64,000 nucleotides of DNA from Ardenticatenaceae bacterium (GCA_020634455.1 JACKBQ010000002.1:1240001-1304000); one strand, 5' to 3'. Positions 32,517 through 42,032 are shown, counted from the first letter of the stretch. Numbers and translations: made by a program. Notes: generated by a model not told the origin, from the letters alone.

Positions 32517-34163
32517 ATGGCCCTGCACCCTCTTGCCGGGAAACCTGCCCCGCGCGACCTGCTTGTCAACATTCCCCGACTGATTTCTGCGTATTACACC
32601 ACCCATCCCGATCCCACGAACATTGACCAAAAAGTGGCTTTTGGCACCTCTGGCCATCGCGGGTCGTCGTTCAACGGCCAGTTTAACGAGGATCACATTC
32701 TGGCGATTAGCCAATCGATTTGCGAATATCGCCAAAAAGCGGGCATCACCGGGCCACTTTATTTGGGCATGGACACACACGCGCTGTCTGAAGCGGCGCA
32801 GGCCAGCGCGATTGAGGTGTTTGCCGCCAACGGCGCGGAGCTTTTCATCCAGGCAGACATGGGCTACGCGCCCACGCCCGCCATTTCGCACGCTATTTTG
32901 ACCTACAACAACGGCGGTCACCGCGCTCTGGCCGATGGCGTCGTCATTACGCCGTCACACAACCCGCCCAACGACGGCGGCTTCAAATACAATCCGCCAG
33001 AAGGTGGCCCCGCCGCCTCAGAAACCACCAAAACCATCCAGGATCGGGTCAACCAGATTTTGGCCGATGGGCTGAAAGCGGTAAAACGCCTACCGCTGAA
33101 CCAGGCGATGCAGGCGAGCAACGTGCATCATCACGATTTTATGATGCCCTACGTCAATGATTTAGCGAACGTGATTGACATGGCGGCGATTGCCAACGCA
33201 GGCCTGAAAATTGGCGTAGACCCGATGGGCGGCGCGGCGATTGCATACTGGGAACCGATTGCCGAAACGTATGGATTGGATTTGACGATTGTGAATACGG
33301 CCGTTGACCCCACCTTTGGCTTCATGACCGTAGACAAGGACGGCAAAATCCGCATGGACTGCTCCTCGCCCTACGCGATGGCCAGCCTGATTCGGCTCAA
33401 GGACGATTTTGACATCGCCTTTGGTAATGACCCAGACGTGGATCGGCACGGCATAGTGACCAAAAGCGCGGGGCTGCTCAACCCGAACCATTATTTGGCG
33501 GTGGCCATCTGGTATCTGTTCCAGCACCGCCCTGGCTGGCCTGCGGATGCGGCCATCGGCAAGACGCTGGTGTCCAGCTCGATGATTGATCGGGTGGCAG
33601 CCAAATTGGGGCGGCGACTGGCCGAAGTGCCGGTGGGCTTCAAATATTTTGTCGATGGCCTGGTGGATGGTTCCTACGGCTTTGGCGGTGAGGAAAGCGC
33701 AGGCGCGTCCTTTCTGCGGCACAATGGCAAGGTATGGACTACCGACAAGGATGGGATCATTTTGAACTTGCTGGCGGCGGAGATAACAGCCGTTACCCAA
33801 CGCGATCCCGGTGAGCATTACCAGGAGCTGGAAGGCATGTTTGGCAGCCCCGTCTACCAGCGCAGCGACGCCCCCGCCAGCCGCGAGCAAAAAGCGATCC
33901 TCAGCAACCTGTCGCCAGCAATGGTGAGCGCCAGCACGATGGCGGGTGAACCGATCACCGCCAAGCTAACCCACGCCCCCGGCAACGGCGCGGCCATCGG
34001 TGGCCTGAAGGTGGTGACGGAGAACGGCTGGTTTGCCGCACGGCCGTCTGGCACCGAGGACATTTACAAAATTTACGCCGAAAGCTTCAAGGGCGAAGAC
34101 CACCTCCGCCAAATCCAGGCCGAAGCCAAAGAAATTGTGCAGGCGGCCTTTGATGGAGCGTAA
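32517..34163 (+). CDS. pgm: Phosphoglucomutase (alpha-D-glucose-specific)
   Basis: The 548-residue enzyme interconverts glucose-1-phosphate and glucose-6-phosphate. Motifs: VAFGTSGHRGSSF at the N-terminus, the phosphoserine loop VVITPSHNPPNDGG near residue 145, the metal loop GNDPDVDRHG, sugar-binding GGEESAGASFLR and the C-terminal phosphate-binding ARPSGTEDIYKIYAE. Length fits the Pgm subfamily of alpha-phosphohexomutases. ATG 32517 has AAGGAG six to seven bases upstream. The enzyme can feed UDP-glucose or glycogen metabolism. Only the ends of the gene contain ACGGCCGT. Confidence 0.95.
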   Translation: MALHPLAGKPAPRDLLVNIPRLISAYYTTHPDPTNIDQKVAFGTSGHRGSSFNGQFNEDHILAISQSICEYRQKAGITGPLYLGMDTHALSEAAQASAIEVFAANGAELFIQADMGYAPTPAISHAILTYNNGGHRALADGVVITPSHNPPNDGGFKYNPPEGGPAASETTKTIQDRVNQILADGLKAVKRLPLNQAMQASNVHHHDFMMPYVNDLANVIDMAAIANAGLKIGVDPMGGAAIAYWEPIAETYGLDLTIVNTAVDPTFGFMTVDKDGKIRMDCSSPYAMASLIRLKDDFDIAFGNDPDVDRHGIVTKSAGLLNPNHYLAVAIWYLFQHRPGWPADAAIGKTLVSSSMIDRVAAKLGRRLAEVPVGFKYFVDGLVDGSYGFGGEESAGASFLRHNGKVWTTDKDGIILNLLAAEITAVTQRDPGEHYQELEGMFGSPVYQRSDAPASREQKAILSNLSPAMVSASTMAGEPITAKLTHAPGNGAAIGGLKVVTENGWFAARPSGTEDIYKIYAESFKGEDHLRQIQAEAKEIVQAAFDGA

Positions 34164-34196
34164 TGAGGCCGCATTGCCGGAGGCTGAAGCCATCCG

Positions 34197-34289
34197 GCTA
34201 GTTATGGAAGCTCAATTGGGCTGCCCATTTGGGCTTAAAAACAGGCCCTTTGGGCCTTTCACAACTAGCGGGGGCGTTTACGCCCCTGC
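34197..34289. other. Structured intergenic element after pgm
   Basis: GCTAGTT (34197-34203) and AACTAGC (34263-34269) close a stem around two hairpins, GCCCATTTGGGC (34223-34234) and AGGCCCTTTGGGCCT (34243-34257). Immediately after lies GGGGCG-TTTA-CGCCCC (34271-34286). It may combine termination of pgm with a branched element. Confidence 0.5.
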
Positions 34290-34304
34290 GAAGATGGTAA
34301 GCTT

Positions 34305-34889
34305 ATGAATCCAAAAGTTGATTTTTATTTCGAGAAGGCCGATCAGTGGCAAGAAGCGTTCAAGCTGCTGCGCACGATTGCGCTGGAATGTGACCTGGCC
34401 GAACAGTTGAAGTGGGGCCATCCCTGCTACACGGTTGGTGATGACAACAACGTTGTCTTGATGCACGGCTTCAAAAATTATTGCGCCTTGCTGTTTATGA
34501 AGGGCGCGTTGCTGAAGGATGAGATGGGCATTCTCGTGCAGCAAACCAAAAATGTGCAGGCGGCGCGCCAAATTCGCTTCACCAGCGCCGATGAAATTGA
34601 GGAGATGGCCCACATCATCAAAGCGTACATTCGCGAGGCGATTGAGGTGGAAAAGGCTGGGTTAGAAGTAGAGATGAAGGAAACGGCCGCATTCGACATG
34701 CCCCAAGAGTTCCAAACCAAACTAAACGAAAACCCCGCCCTAAAAACCGCTTTTGAATCGCTGACGCCGGGACGGCAACGCGGCTACCTGCTCTACTTTT
34801 CCAGCGCCAAACAGTCCAAAACCCGCGCGGCCCGTGTGGAAAAGTACACGCCGCACATCCTCGCTGGCAAGGGCTTGAATGATGAATAG
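34305..34889 (+). CDS. YdeI/OmdA-like protein (DUF1801 family), copy 1
   Basis: The 194-residue cytosolic protein has a DUF1801-like N-terminal part (LKWGHPCYTVGDDNNVVLMH, FKNYCALLFMKGALLKDE) and the YdeI/OmpD-associated C-terminal motif LTPGRQRGYLLYFSSAKQSK, then TRAARVEKYTPHILAGKGL. YdeI of Bacillus has been linked to cationic-peptide resistance, but the biochemical function is unknown. A second copy lies directly downstream. Confidence 0.85.
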   Translation: MNPKVDFYFEKADQWQEAFKLLRTIALECDLAEQLKWGHPCYTVGDDNNVVLMHGFKNYCALLFMKGALLKDEMGILVQQTKNVQAARQIRFTSADEIEEMAHIIKAYIREAIEVEKAGLEVEMKETAAFDMPQEFQTKLNENPALKTAFESLTPGRQRGYLLYFSSAKQSKTRAARVEKYTPHILAGKGLNDE

Positions 34890-34997
34890 AACGAGTCTTT
34901 TTATTGTCATGCTGAACAAAGTGAAGCATCCCTGCCAAGTTGAATGGGATTCTTCATTTCGCTGCACTTCATTCAGATTGACAACTGGAGGAAACCA

Positions 34998-35624
34998 ATG
35001 AACCCACAAATTGATGATTATTTGGCGGTGGGATGCGGCCGTTGCCCGTTGGGTGGCACGCCAGAATGCAAAGTCCACAGATGGCCGGAGGTGTTGGCTA
35101 GTTTACGCGCCGTCCTGCTGCAAACGGACCTGACCGAAGAACGGAAGTGGAGCGTGCCCTGCTACACGTTTGATGGCAAAAACATTTTGATCATGGCCGC
35201 TTTGAAAGAATATTGTGTGGTTGGCTTTTTCAAAGGCGTGCTGCTGAAGGACCCACACGGCGTTTTGATCCAGTCCACGCCCAACATGCAGGCGGAGCGC
35301 CAGCTGCGCTTTACCACCGTGCAGCAAGTTGCGGAGCTAGAGCTGGTGATTAAAGAATACGTGCAGGAAGCGATTGAGGTGGAAAAAGCGGGTTTGCAGG
35401 TCGAATACAAAAAGACCTCGGACTATGAGGTGCCGGATGAGTTGCAGGCGATGTTTGATGAAGATTATGCCTTCCGCGAAGCGTTTGAGGCGCTGACGCC
35501 GGGACGGCAGCGCGGCTACCTGTACTATTTTTCCAGCGCCAAACAGTCCAAAACACGCACCTCGCGCATAGAAAAATGTATGCCCCAAATCTTCGAGGGC
35601 ATTGGGCTTCACGATAGATATTAG
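34998..35624 (+). CDS. YdeI/OmdA-like protein (DUF1801 family), copy 2
   Basis: A 208-residue paralogue of the preceding gene with the same core (ERKWSVPCYTFDGKNILIMA, FFKGVLLKDPHGVLIQSTPN) and tail (LTPGRQRGYLYYFSSAKQSK). It differs by an N-terminal insert DYLAVGCGRCPLGGTPECKV, whose cysteines could bind metal. ATG 34998 has GGAGG five bases upstream; the extension to 34944 is unlikely. The two copies are separated by about 110 bases and may have arisen by tandem duplication followed by divergence. Confidence 0.85.
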   Translation: MNPQIDDYLAVGCGRCPLGGTPECKVHRWPEVLASLRAVLLQTDLTEERKWSVPCYTFDGKNILIMAALKEYCVVGFFKGVLLKDPHGVLIQSTPNMQAERQLRFTTVQQVAELELVIKEYVQEAIEVEKAGLQVEYKKTSDYEVPDELQAMFDEDYAFREAFEALTPGRQRGYLYYFSSAKQSKTRTSRIEKCMPQIFEGIGLHDRY

Positions 35625-35668
35625 CACCCTGTGTACACATCACGCGCTATTTTCAATAGGGGCTTATA

Positions 35669-36205
35669 ATGTTTCGAAATACACCTGTGTGGTTTATGAC
35701 TGGTTTTGCGGCCTTTATGGGTTGTCTTCTTTTGCTTGAAGGAATTATTACTTCAAATGTGGAAAGGGTATTTGGGGCTATCGTATGGACGGTTGCTTTC
35801 GCGGTTTTTACTGCTTATGCATTTGAAAAGGATGCTCAAAAGAAAAAGAAGAAGTCCTTTGATTCTGGGAGAGAGAAATTCGGCAGTCAAGTTACTTTCT
35901 CAATAAAACAAAACTCAATAGAGATGGGTCAAATAAAGATTGGGGCTGATTATGTTTGGAAACAAGAAAAACTGGATGAGAATTTGTTTCGTGGTGCCTG
36001 GGTAAAAATTATTCGAAAAACAAAAAATCGTGTCATTGTCGAAATCACTTCCAAGAAAGTGATCACCACTGTTCACGGGACTCAGAAGGTGGTTTCAAGC
36101 CCAGAAAAAAAGTATGTAAACCCTGATGATCTTTATCGCTGGGATGCAATAGACTGGTTTGAATTTGACAGTCATGTTGATAGCAAGATATCTAAAAAGG
36201 ATTAA
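35669..36205 (+). CDS. AT-rich small membrane protein of unknown function
   Basis: The 178-residue product has two adjacent N-terminal membrane helices (PVWFMTGFAAFMGCLLLLEG and VFGAIVWTVAFAVFTAYAF), a Lys-rich stretch (KDAQKKKKKSF) and a hydrophilic, probably cytoplasmic domain (SGREKFGSQVTFSIKQNSIE). I do not recognise the family. The gene is visibly richer in A+T than its neighbours and contains no ACGGCCGT, which suggests recent acquisition. AGGGG lies eight bases before ATG 35669. Confidence 0.65.
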   Translation: MFRNTPVWFMTGFAAFMGCLLLLEGIITSNVERVFGAIVWTVAFAVFTAYAFEKDAQKKKKKSFDSGREKFGSQVTFSIKQNSIEMGQIKIGADYVWKQEKLDENLFRGAWVKIIRKTKNRVIVEITSKKVITTVHGTQKVVSSPEKKYVNPDDLYRWDAIDWFEFDSHVDSKISKKD

Positions 36206-36359
36206 GACAAAATTTAAATACAAATCGCTATTTTCATTGCCCTCTTTAAAAATCACCAGATCTTTTCTTCCGCCTCGCCCCCTATCCATCCTGCCATTAA
36301 TCGGATTTTCATTGTAAATTATTTGCAATTAACCGTTTACCATTCCCATTTCTCAATAA

Positions 36360-36482
36360 TTACCACTTGGCATGGGGATAATTACTCAAGATGTTTTGGT
36401 CTTTGGTAATTAAAATGTCGTTGTTTAGGCTGGCGTTGGCGACGATGAGGCGGTCAAAGGGGTCACGTGTCCAGGAAACGGC
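36360..36482 (-). pseudogene. PIN-domain (VapC-like) toxin, 3' remnant
   Basis: Reading the minus strand, about 40 codons give WTRDPFDRLIVANASLNNDI followed by LITKDQNILSNYPHAKW and a stop at 36360-36362. This is the hallmark C-terminus of PIN-domain toxins. The rest of the gene is missing; upstream in frame a TAA occurs within a few codons, at an ACGGCCGT site. Near-identical segments CCGTTTACCATTCCC flank the remnant at about 36333-36347 and 36483-36497, a possible deletion footprint. No antitoxin gene is visible. The remaining bases of 36206-36359 show nothing I can name. Confidence 0.7.
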
Positions 36483-36484
36483 CG

Positions 36485-36513
36485 TTTACCATTCCCCACT
36501 TTTCAGCTAACAT
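36485..36513 (+). promoter_or_regulatory. Promoter candidate for the O-antigen-ligase fusion gene
   Basis: TTTACC (36485-36490), 17-base spacer, TAACAT (36508-36513); ATG 36523 follows after nine bases and no clear RBS is present. Confidence 0.4.
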
Positions 36514-36522
36514 TGCGGACTT

Positions 36523-39500
36523 ATGGAAACAAAACTCTCTCGCTGGTGTGATGGCCTCATTGAGGTCGGCTGGCTGTTCGTAGTCATTGCCGTCCCGCTC
36601 TTCTTCAACATTCATTCCGATCGTGTGTTTGAACCAGATAAATTGACGCTCATGCGCTCCATTGCGCTGGTGATGGGGGTTGCCTGGCTGGTGAAATTTG
36701 TGGATTTGCGCCAGTGGGAACAGGCGTCCCGCCTGCGTTGGCGGGCCGAAAATTCCTTCTGGCGGATGCCGTTTTTGCTGATTGTCACCTTGCTAGTGGT
36801 GGTTTACATCATTTCCTCCATTTTTTCGGTGACGCCTGCGGTGAGCTGGGCAGGGTCTTACCAGCGGTTGCAGGGCACGTACACCACGCTGAGCTACATC
36901 GTTATTTTTGGCACGACCATTGCCACGATGCGGACACAGGCGCAGGTGCGACGGTTGGTAACGGCCGTAATCATCACCTCCATCCCCGTGGCCTTTTACG
37001 GTTGGCTACAACATTTCGATTTGGACCCGCTGCCCTGGGCGGGGGACGTGACCCAGCGTGTGGCCGGACACATGGGCAACGCCATTTTTATCGCGGCGTA
37101 CCTCATTATGGCCGTGCCGCTGACGATGGCCCGGATTATTGCTGCCTTTAGCGCAATTTTGAGCGATGAAGAACTGTCTGGGGCAGATGTGATACGCGCT
37201 TCGGCCTATATTCTGACCTTGGCGTTCCAATTTGCAGCGATCCTCTGGTCGGGCAGTCGTGGGCCGTGGCTGGGGTTGGGCGCAGGGCTGTTTGCCTTTA
37301 TTTTGGTGGTGCTGGTGGGCTTACGCAACGCGGCCGAGGATCAGGGGCGATTCCGCTTGAAAGAGGCGGGCATTGGGGCGGCGTTTGTGCTGGTAGGAAC
37401 GGCCGTTCTCTACACCTTCCTCCTGCTCATTTTGCGCGGGCTAACCAACGCGGGCGCATTGGCCAGCTTGGCTGGGGCGATGTCCAGTTTTGTGGCGTTT
37501 GTGTTTGCTGTAATTTTGGTGACGATAGGCATGTTTGTGCTGATGGCGGCGCGCCGTGGCTGGCGCTGGCTCTGGTTTAGCTGGATTGTGATGTCAGTGC
37601 TGTTGGCTGTTTGGCTGATATTGTTCAATCTGCCCAGCGAAACAGATGAGCGATTTGCCGAGCTGCCTGTGGTGGGCAACGTTTTCACCACGCTGAACGA
37701 GTGGCGTGAATTGCCCAGAATCGGCCGTTTGGGGCGCGTTTTGGAAGCGGACACGGGCACGGGCCGGGTGCGCACGCTCATCTGGCAGGGAGCGCTGGAG
37801 CTAATCCAGCCGCACGAACCAATCACTTTTCCTGATGGCAGCAGCGACAGTTTTAACTTTTTACGACCGTTCATCGGCTATGGGCCAGAATCTATGTACG
37901 TGGCGTACAACGGTTTCTACCCGCCAGAATTGGCCACGCTGGAAGCCCGCAACGCCTCGCCCGACCGTTCGCATAACGAAACATTTGATGCCCTTGTTAT
38001 CACCGGACTGCTAGGTTTCTTGGTTTGGCAGGGACTGTATTTGAGCGTCTTTTTGCACAGTTTCCGCTGGCTTGGCGTGCTGCGCACCCAATTTGAGCGC
38101 AATTTGCTCATCGGCCTGTGGATTGGCGTGGGGTTGATTACGGCCGTTGCCTTCACCATCTGGGGTGGGGCGGTGTACATTGGTGTGGCGCTGCCGTTTG
38201 GCTCCATTTTGGGGCTGGTGTTCTACCTGGTTTATTACGCCTTGTTTGCCAGCAGCGATGAGGAGAACGAACGGCCGTTTGCCGCCGAACGGCTGATGGT
38301 GGTGGCGTTGGTGGCCGCCATTTTGGCTCATTTTGTGGAAATTCACTTCGGTATTGCCATCTCTGCCACACGACTGCACTTCTTTTTGTATGTGGCATTG
38401 CTGTTCATCATCACCTACTGGCTGCCCCGGCAGCAGGAAGCGCCAGTTGTTGAGGAAGATGAAGCGCCTGTGGTGAGCAAGGGCAAACGTCGGCGGGCGT
38501 CTGTCCGTACGGCCGTTCCCGCTGTTTTTGACGGGTGGACTGGCCCCGTGCTGCTCTACACCTTCATGCTCACACTGCTGATTGGCATCATTGGCTTTAC
38601 CTTTATCTCTTTTGCCCAGCCGCCGGATATGGTTATTGAAACGCCGGCCGATTTAACTGGGCTAACTATTTTGCACCAAAGTTTTTTCATTAACATCAAG
38701 CGCAATTTTGTGGAATCCCCATTTGTTTATTTGATGCTGGTGCTTGCCTGGAGTTTGGGGCTGCTCATTGCCACAAGCGAAATGATGAAGGATGGGGAGC
38801 TGAAAATTACGGCCGTAACCCGCCAAATCAACAAATCCATTCAAAATAACGCCGCCATTGCTTTTTTGGTGATGGGTGTCGCTGCCATTTTGTACCGCCT
38901 GATTTTTCCATTGCCCGTTGGTGCCACGGCCACCGCTTTGCTAGGTCAGACGATGCTCTGGATTTGGGGGGCGCTTTGCCTGTGGGCAGGGGGCAACTTG
39001 TTGCTGAGCTTGACCAAAAATGACCGCCTGTTTGCCGCCAGCGTGGCTGTAACCGGGCTGCTCTTCTCCTTAGTGGTGCTGGTTGGCGGCGGCGCGTTGG
39101 CAGGATTGGTAACGGCCGTATTTAGCGGAGCCATGCTCTACTTGCTGTGGGACCCTGTTTGGCGCAATTTGCTCACTCCTGTGAGCCTTATGGCCACGAT
39201 TTCCTTCGCGTTTGGCTGGCTGTATGCGCTATTCCAGGCAAGTCTGTACCGTTACTCCTTGCTCTACCGGGGTTTTGTGTCGCCGCCACAAGTTGCGGAG
39301 CAAGTCCCCAGTTACCTGATCGGCGAAGCTGCGGTTGCCGCTGGATTTGTGACCTATTTTTACGTTTTTGTTTTCTTGTTGATGCTCCTGGCTGCGTTTG
39401 CCATCAGTATGGGCAAAAAGCCGCGCCTGCGGCACAGCGGTTCATTACCAGCTTACGGCGCCCTGGCTACACTGGCCATCATTGCTGGCTTCCTGGTTGT

Positions 39501-41001
39501 GGTGACGAATTTGCGAATTGTGCAGGCGGATATTGTGTATAAACGCGGCCGTTTCTTTGACAGTGAAGCCGCAGCAGCTGGCGACACCAACACCTGGGAA
39601 TACACCATCGCCATTTACCAAAACGCCATTGACCGTGCCCCCAATGAAGATTTTTACTACCTGTTTTTGGGAAGAGCCTATTTGGAACTGTCCAACATCA
39701 CCACTGATTTGGCGGTGCAAGAGCGGCTTTTGGCAGAAGCTGAGCAGCAGTTGCTCACCGCGCAGGCGATCAATCCGCTCAATACCGACCACACGGCTAA
39801 TTTGGCGCGATTGAGCACGTTGTGGGCCAATACCAGCGCAGATACGGCCGTACGCGCCCAAAAATTAGCCAATGCCGAACAATTCTACAAACGCGCTTTG
39901 GAACTCAGCCCGCAAAACTCTGTCATTCGCAACGAATACGCCCGCCTGGTGGTGGTTCAAAGCCGGGATTGTGCCGCCGGATTGGACATTTATGAGCAGT
40001 CTGCCACGATTGATCCCTTCTACGCCGACACGTTTACTGCCTGGGCCGATGCTGCCGCTGCTTGCGCTGGCGAAGCAGACGAGGCGGATGCCGCTGCCTT
40101 CAACGCCGAGGCGATACGGGCAATGGAGTTGAGCCTTGATTTGCAGCCAGACAATGCCCGTGCCTGGGTGCGGGCTGGCCAGCTTTACCAAAGAATTGAG
40201 AAGCACGCCGAGGCGATTGCGGCTTACGATGAGGCGCTGCGGCTAGACCCCACACAGCAGGAAATTCCGGCCTGGAATGTAAAATATTTGCAAGCGCAAT
40301 CATATTTGGCCTTGGGTTTGATCGATGAGGCGGCAGCGCTAGCCTTAGAAGTGCTGCAAATCAGCCCGGCAGAGTACAAGGGTGAAATTCAGCTATTTTT
40401 GCAGCGGCTCCAGCCTGAATCGGCTGTGCCAGAGAGCGTGGGGGAGGGGGAACGGCCGTTAGCCAGCATCCCACCCGCCGAGCGCAACAATTTTTACAGC
40501 GAATACCCCGCTTTTGTCATTGATCAGACCAAGAATTACGAAGCGATCATCCAGACGGAGCAGGGGGAGCTACGGTTGCGATTATTCCCGCAGGAAGCGC
40601 CATTGGCGGTAAACAGCTTTGTTTTCCTGGCGCAGCAAGGGTTTTACGATGGCACCACCTTCCACCGCGTTCTGGCCGATTTTGTGGCGCAGGGCGGCGA
40701 TCCCACCGGGACGGGTGGGGGGGAACCTGGCTATCGTTTCACCGACGAAGTGGACAACGGTCTTACCTTTGATCGTCCGGGCTTGCTGGCAATGGCCAAC
40801 GCTGGTCCCAACACCAACGGCAGCCAGTTTTTTATTACCTACAGCGAACTGCCGGCTTTAAACGGCCGTCACACCATCTTTGGTGAACTCATTGAAGGGG
40901 AAGACGTGCTGCAAAACCTCACTCTGCGCGATCCGGAACAAAATCCCGACTTTACGGGTGACCAAATCCTCCGCATAGACATCATCGAGGTAACTCAATA
41001 A
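36523..41001 (+). CDS. O-antigen-ligase-like membrane protein fused to TPR and cyclophilin domains
   Basis: A 1492-residue protein. Residues 1 to about 1000 hold over 20 hydrophobic segments in at least two membrane blocks. The first, with GSYQRLQGTYTTLSYIVIFG, HMGNAIFIAAYLIMAVPLTM and LWSGSRGPWLGLGAGL, resembles the Wzy_C/O-antigen ligase family. About 1030-1310 is a TPR domain (DFYYLFLGRAYLELSNITTD, NARAWVRAGQLYQRIEKHAE). The last 145 residues are a cyclophilin-type prolyl isomerase with complete motifs FYDGTTFHRVLADFVAQGGD, MANAGPNTNGSQFFIT and LPALNGRHTIFGELIEG. Orientation should place TPR and isomerase outside the membrane. Polysaccharide ligation or polymerisation is inferred from fold and from the WecA-like gene just downstream. 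Whether all parts belong to one working enzyme is unknown. Confidence 0.8.
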   Translation: METKLSRWCDGLIEVGWLFVVIAVPLFFNIHSDRVFEPDKLTLMRSIALVMGVAWLVKFVDLRQWEQASRLRWRAENSFWRMPFLLIVTLLVVVYIISSIFSVTPAVSWAGSYQRLQGTYTTLSYIVIFGTTIATMRTQAQVRRLVTAVIITSIPVAFYGWLQHFDLDPLPWAGDVTQRVAGHMGNAIFIAAYLIMAVPLTMARIIAAFSAILSDEELSGADVIRASAYILTLAFQFAAILWSGSRGPWLGLGAGLFAFILVVLVGLRNAAEDQGRFRLKEAGIGAAFVLVGTAVLYTFLLLILRGLTNAGALASLAGAMSSFVAFVFAVILVTIGMFVLMAARRGWRWLWFSWIVMSVLLAVWLILFNLPSETDERFAELPVVGNVFTTLNEWRELPRIGRLGRVLEADTGTGRVRTLIWQGALELIQPHEPITFPDGSSDSFNFLRPFIGYGPESMYVAYNGFYPPELATLEARNASPDRSHNETFDALVITGLLGFLVWQGLYLSVFLHSFRWLGVLRTQFERNLLIGLWIGVGLITAVAFTIWGGAVYIGVALPFGSILGLVFYLVYYALFASSDEENERPFAAERLMVVALVAAILAHFVEIHFGIAISATRLHFFLYVALLFIITYWLPRQQEAPVVEEDEAPVVSKGKRRRASVRTAVPAVFDGWTGPVLLYTFMLTLLIGIIGFTFISFAQPPDMVIETPADLTGLTILHQSFFINIKRNFVESPFVYLMLVLAWSLGLLIATSEMMKDGELKITAVTRQINKSIQNNAAIAFLVMGVAAILYRLIFPLPVGATATALLGQTMLWIWGALCLWAGGNLLLSLTKNDRLFAASVAVTGLLFSLVVLVGGGALAGLVTAVFSGAMLYLLWDPVWRNLLTPVSLMATISFAFGWLYALFQASLYRYSLLYRGFVSPPQVAEQVPSYLIGEAAVAAGFVTYFYVFVFLLMLLAAFAISMGKKPRLRHSGSLPAYGALATLAIIAGFLVVVTNLRIVQADIVYKRGRFFDSEAAAAGDTNTWEYTIAIYQNAIDRAPNEDFYYLFLGRAYLELSNITTDLAVQERLLAEAEQQLLTAQAINPLNTDHTANLARLSTLWANTSADTAVRAQKLANAEQFYKRALELSPQNSVIRNEYARLVVVQSRDCAAGLDIYEQSATIDPFYADTFTAWADAAAACAGEADEADAAAFNAEAIRAMELSLDLQPDNARAWVRAGQLYQRIEKHAEAIAAYDEALRLDPTQQEIPAWNVKYLQAQSYLALGLIDEAAALALEVLQISPAEYKGEIQLFLQRLQPESAVPESVGEGERPLASIPPAERNNFYSEYPAFVIDQTKNYEAIIQTEQGELRLRLFPQEAPLAVNSFVFLAQQGFYDGTTFHRVLADFVAQGGDPTGTGGGEPGYRFTDEVDNGLTFDRPGLLAMANAGPNTNGSQFFITYSELPALNGRHTIFGELIEGEDVLQNLTLRDPEQNPDFTGDQILRIDIIEVTQ

Positions 41002-41035
41002 TGCGACTAACCACTAACCACCAGCCACCAGCCAC
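41002..41035. repeat. Short degenerate tandem repeat, aaccactaaccacc type
   Basis: CGACTAACCACTAACCACC followed by AGCCACCAGCCACT fills the spacer between two plus-strand genes. It looks like one arm of another hairpin family. Confidence 0.45.
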
Positions 41036-41042
41036 TTGATCT

Positions 41043-42032
41043 ATGCGCACCGTCCTGGCCATTTTCCTCATGGCGCTCTCTGTTACTGCTCTCAGCATCC
41101 CGTGGGTGCGCCGCTTTGCCATCCGCACCGGCTTTGTAGACAGTCCGGCTCAGCGCAAACTGCACAGCACACCGATGCCGCTGCTGGGCGGCGTGGCCAT
41201 CTTTGGCGGCGCGGTGTTAGCGGTCATCACCTTCGTGCCGGAATTCCCCAACACAGTGGCCGGGGTGCTGCTTTCCCTCACCGTCGTTGCTCTGGTGGGC
41301 CTGCTGGATGACCGTTTCGGGCTGCCAGCCTGGGCCAAGCTGGGGGGGCAGTTCGTCGGTTTCCTCATCCTGGCGCTGTTCGACATTCGCGTCAAACTGC
41401 CAATCCCCGAATTACTCAATTACGCAATTACCTTTTTTTGGCTGGCAGGCATCAGCAACGCAATCAACTTTTTAGACAACATGGATGGCCTGAGCGCAGG
41501 CATCAGCGGCGTGGCGGCGGCGTTTATCATGCTGTTGGGCTTGCAGAATGATCAATTTTTGGTGTCTGGATTGGCAGCGGCCGTTTTTGGGGCGTGTTTG
41601 GGCTTTTTGCGGTTTAACTTCAAGCCAGCCCAAATCTTCATGGGAGATGTGGGGTCGCTGTTCCTGGGCTTTTTGTTGGCGCTGCTTGGTTTGCAACTCC
41701 GCTTTCCGGCCAACAGCAGCTTTGTCACCTGGATGGTGCCCGTTTTCATCCTGGGCGTGCCGATTTTTGACACCACGCTGGTGGTGATCTCCCGGCTGCG
41801 GCGCGGCGTCAGCCCCAATACAGCTGGTAAAGACCATCTGAGCCATCGGCTGGTGCAGCGTGGCTTTAGCCAGCGCGAGGCGGTGCTGCTGCTGTACCTG
41901 CTCACCGGGGCTACGGGCATGATTGCTGTCTTCATCACCGAAGCAACAATTGTGGAGGGGTATCTCATTTTCATCACGCTGCTGTGCTTGGGTGGCCTGG
42001 CCATTTGGCACCTGGACGCGCCTAGTCAATAA
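41043..42032 (+). CDS. Undecaprenyl-phosphate sugar-1-phosphate transferase (WecA/TagO/MraY family)
   Basis: The 329-residue protein has about ten membrane helices and the cytoplasmic motifs of the family: HSTPMPLLGGVAIFGG, the DDR motif in LVGLLDDRFGLPAWAKLG, NAINFLDNMDGLSAGIS, FNFKPAQIFMGDVGSLFLGF and KDHLSHRLVQRGFS with the His-rich loop. It transfers a UDP-sugar phosphate to undecaprenyl phosphate and so starts a cell-wall glycan. WecA/TagO-like is more likely than MraY because of the HR-type loop and its setting next to the ligase-like gene. Alternative starts are not needed; no RBS is obvious. Confidence 0.9.
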   Translation: MRTVLAIFLMALSVTALSIPWVRRFAIRTGFVDSPAQRKLHSTPMPLLGGVAIFGGAVLAVITFVPEFPNTVAGVLLSLTVVALVGLLDDRFGLPAWAKLGGQFVGFLILALFDIRVKLPIPELLNYAITFFWLAGISNAINFLDNMDGLSAGISGVAAAFIMLLGLQNDQFLVSGLAAAVFGACLGFLRFNFKPAQIFMGDVGSLFLGFLLALLGLQLRFPANSSFVTWMVPVFILGVPIFDTTLVVISRLRRGVSPNTAGKDHLSHRLVQRGFSQREAVLLLYLLTGATGMIAVFITEATIVEGYLIFITLLCLGGLAIWHLDAPSQ

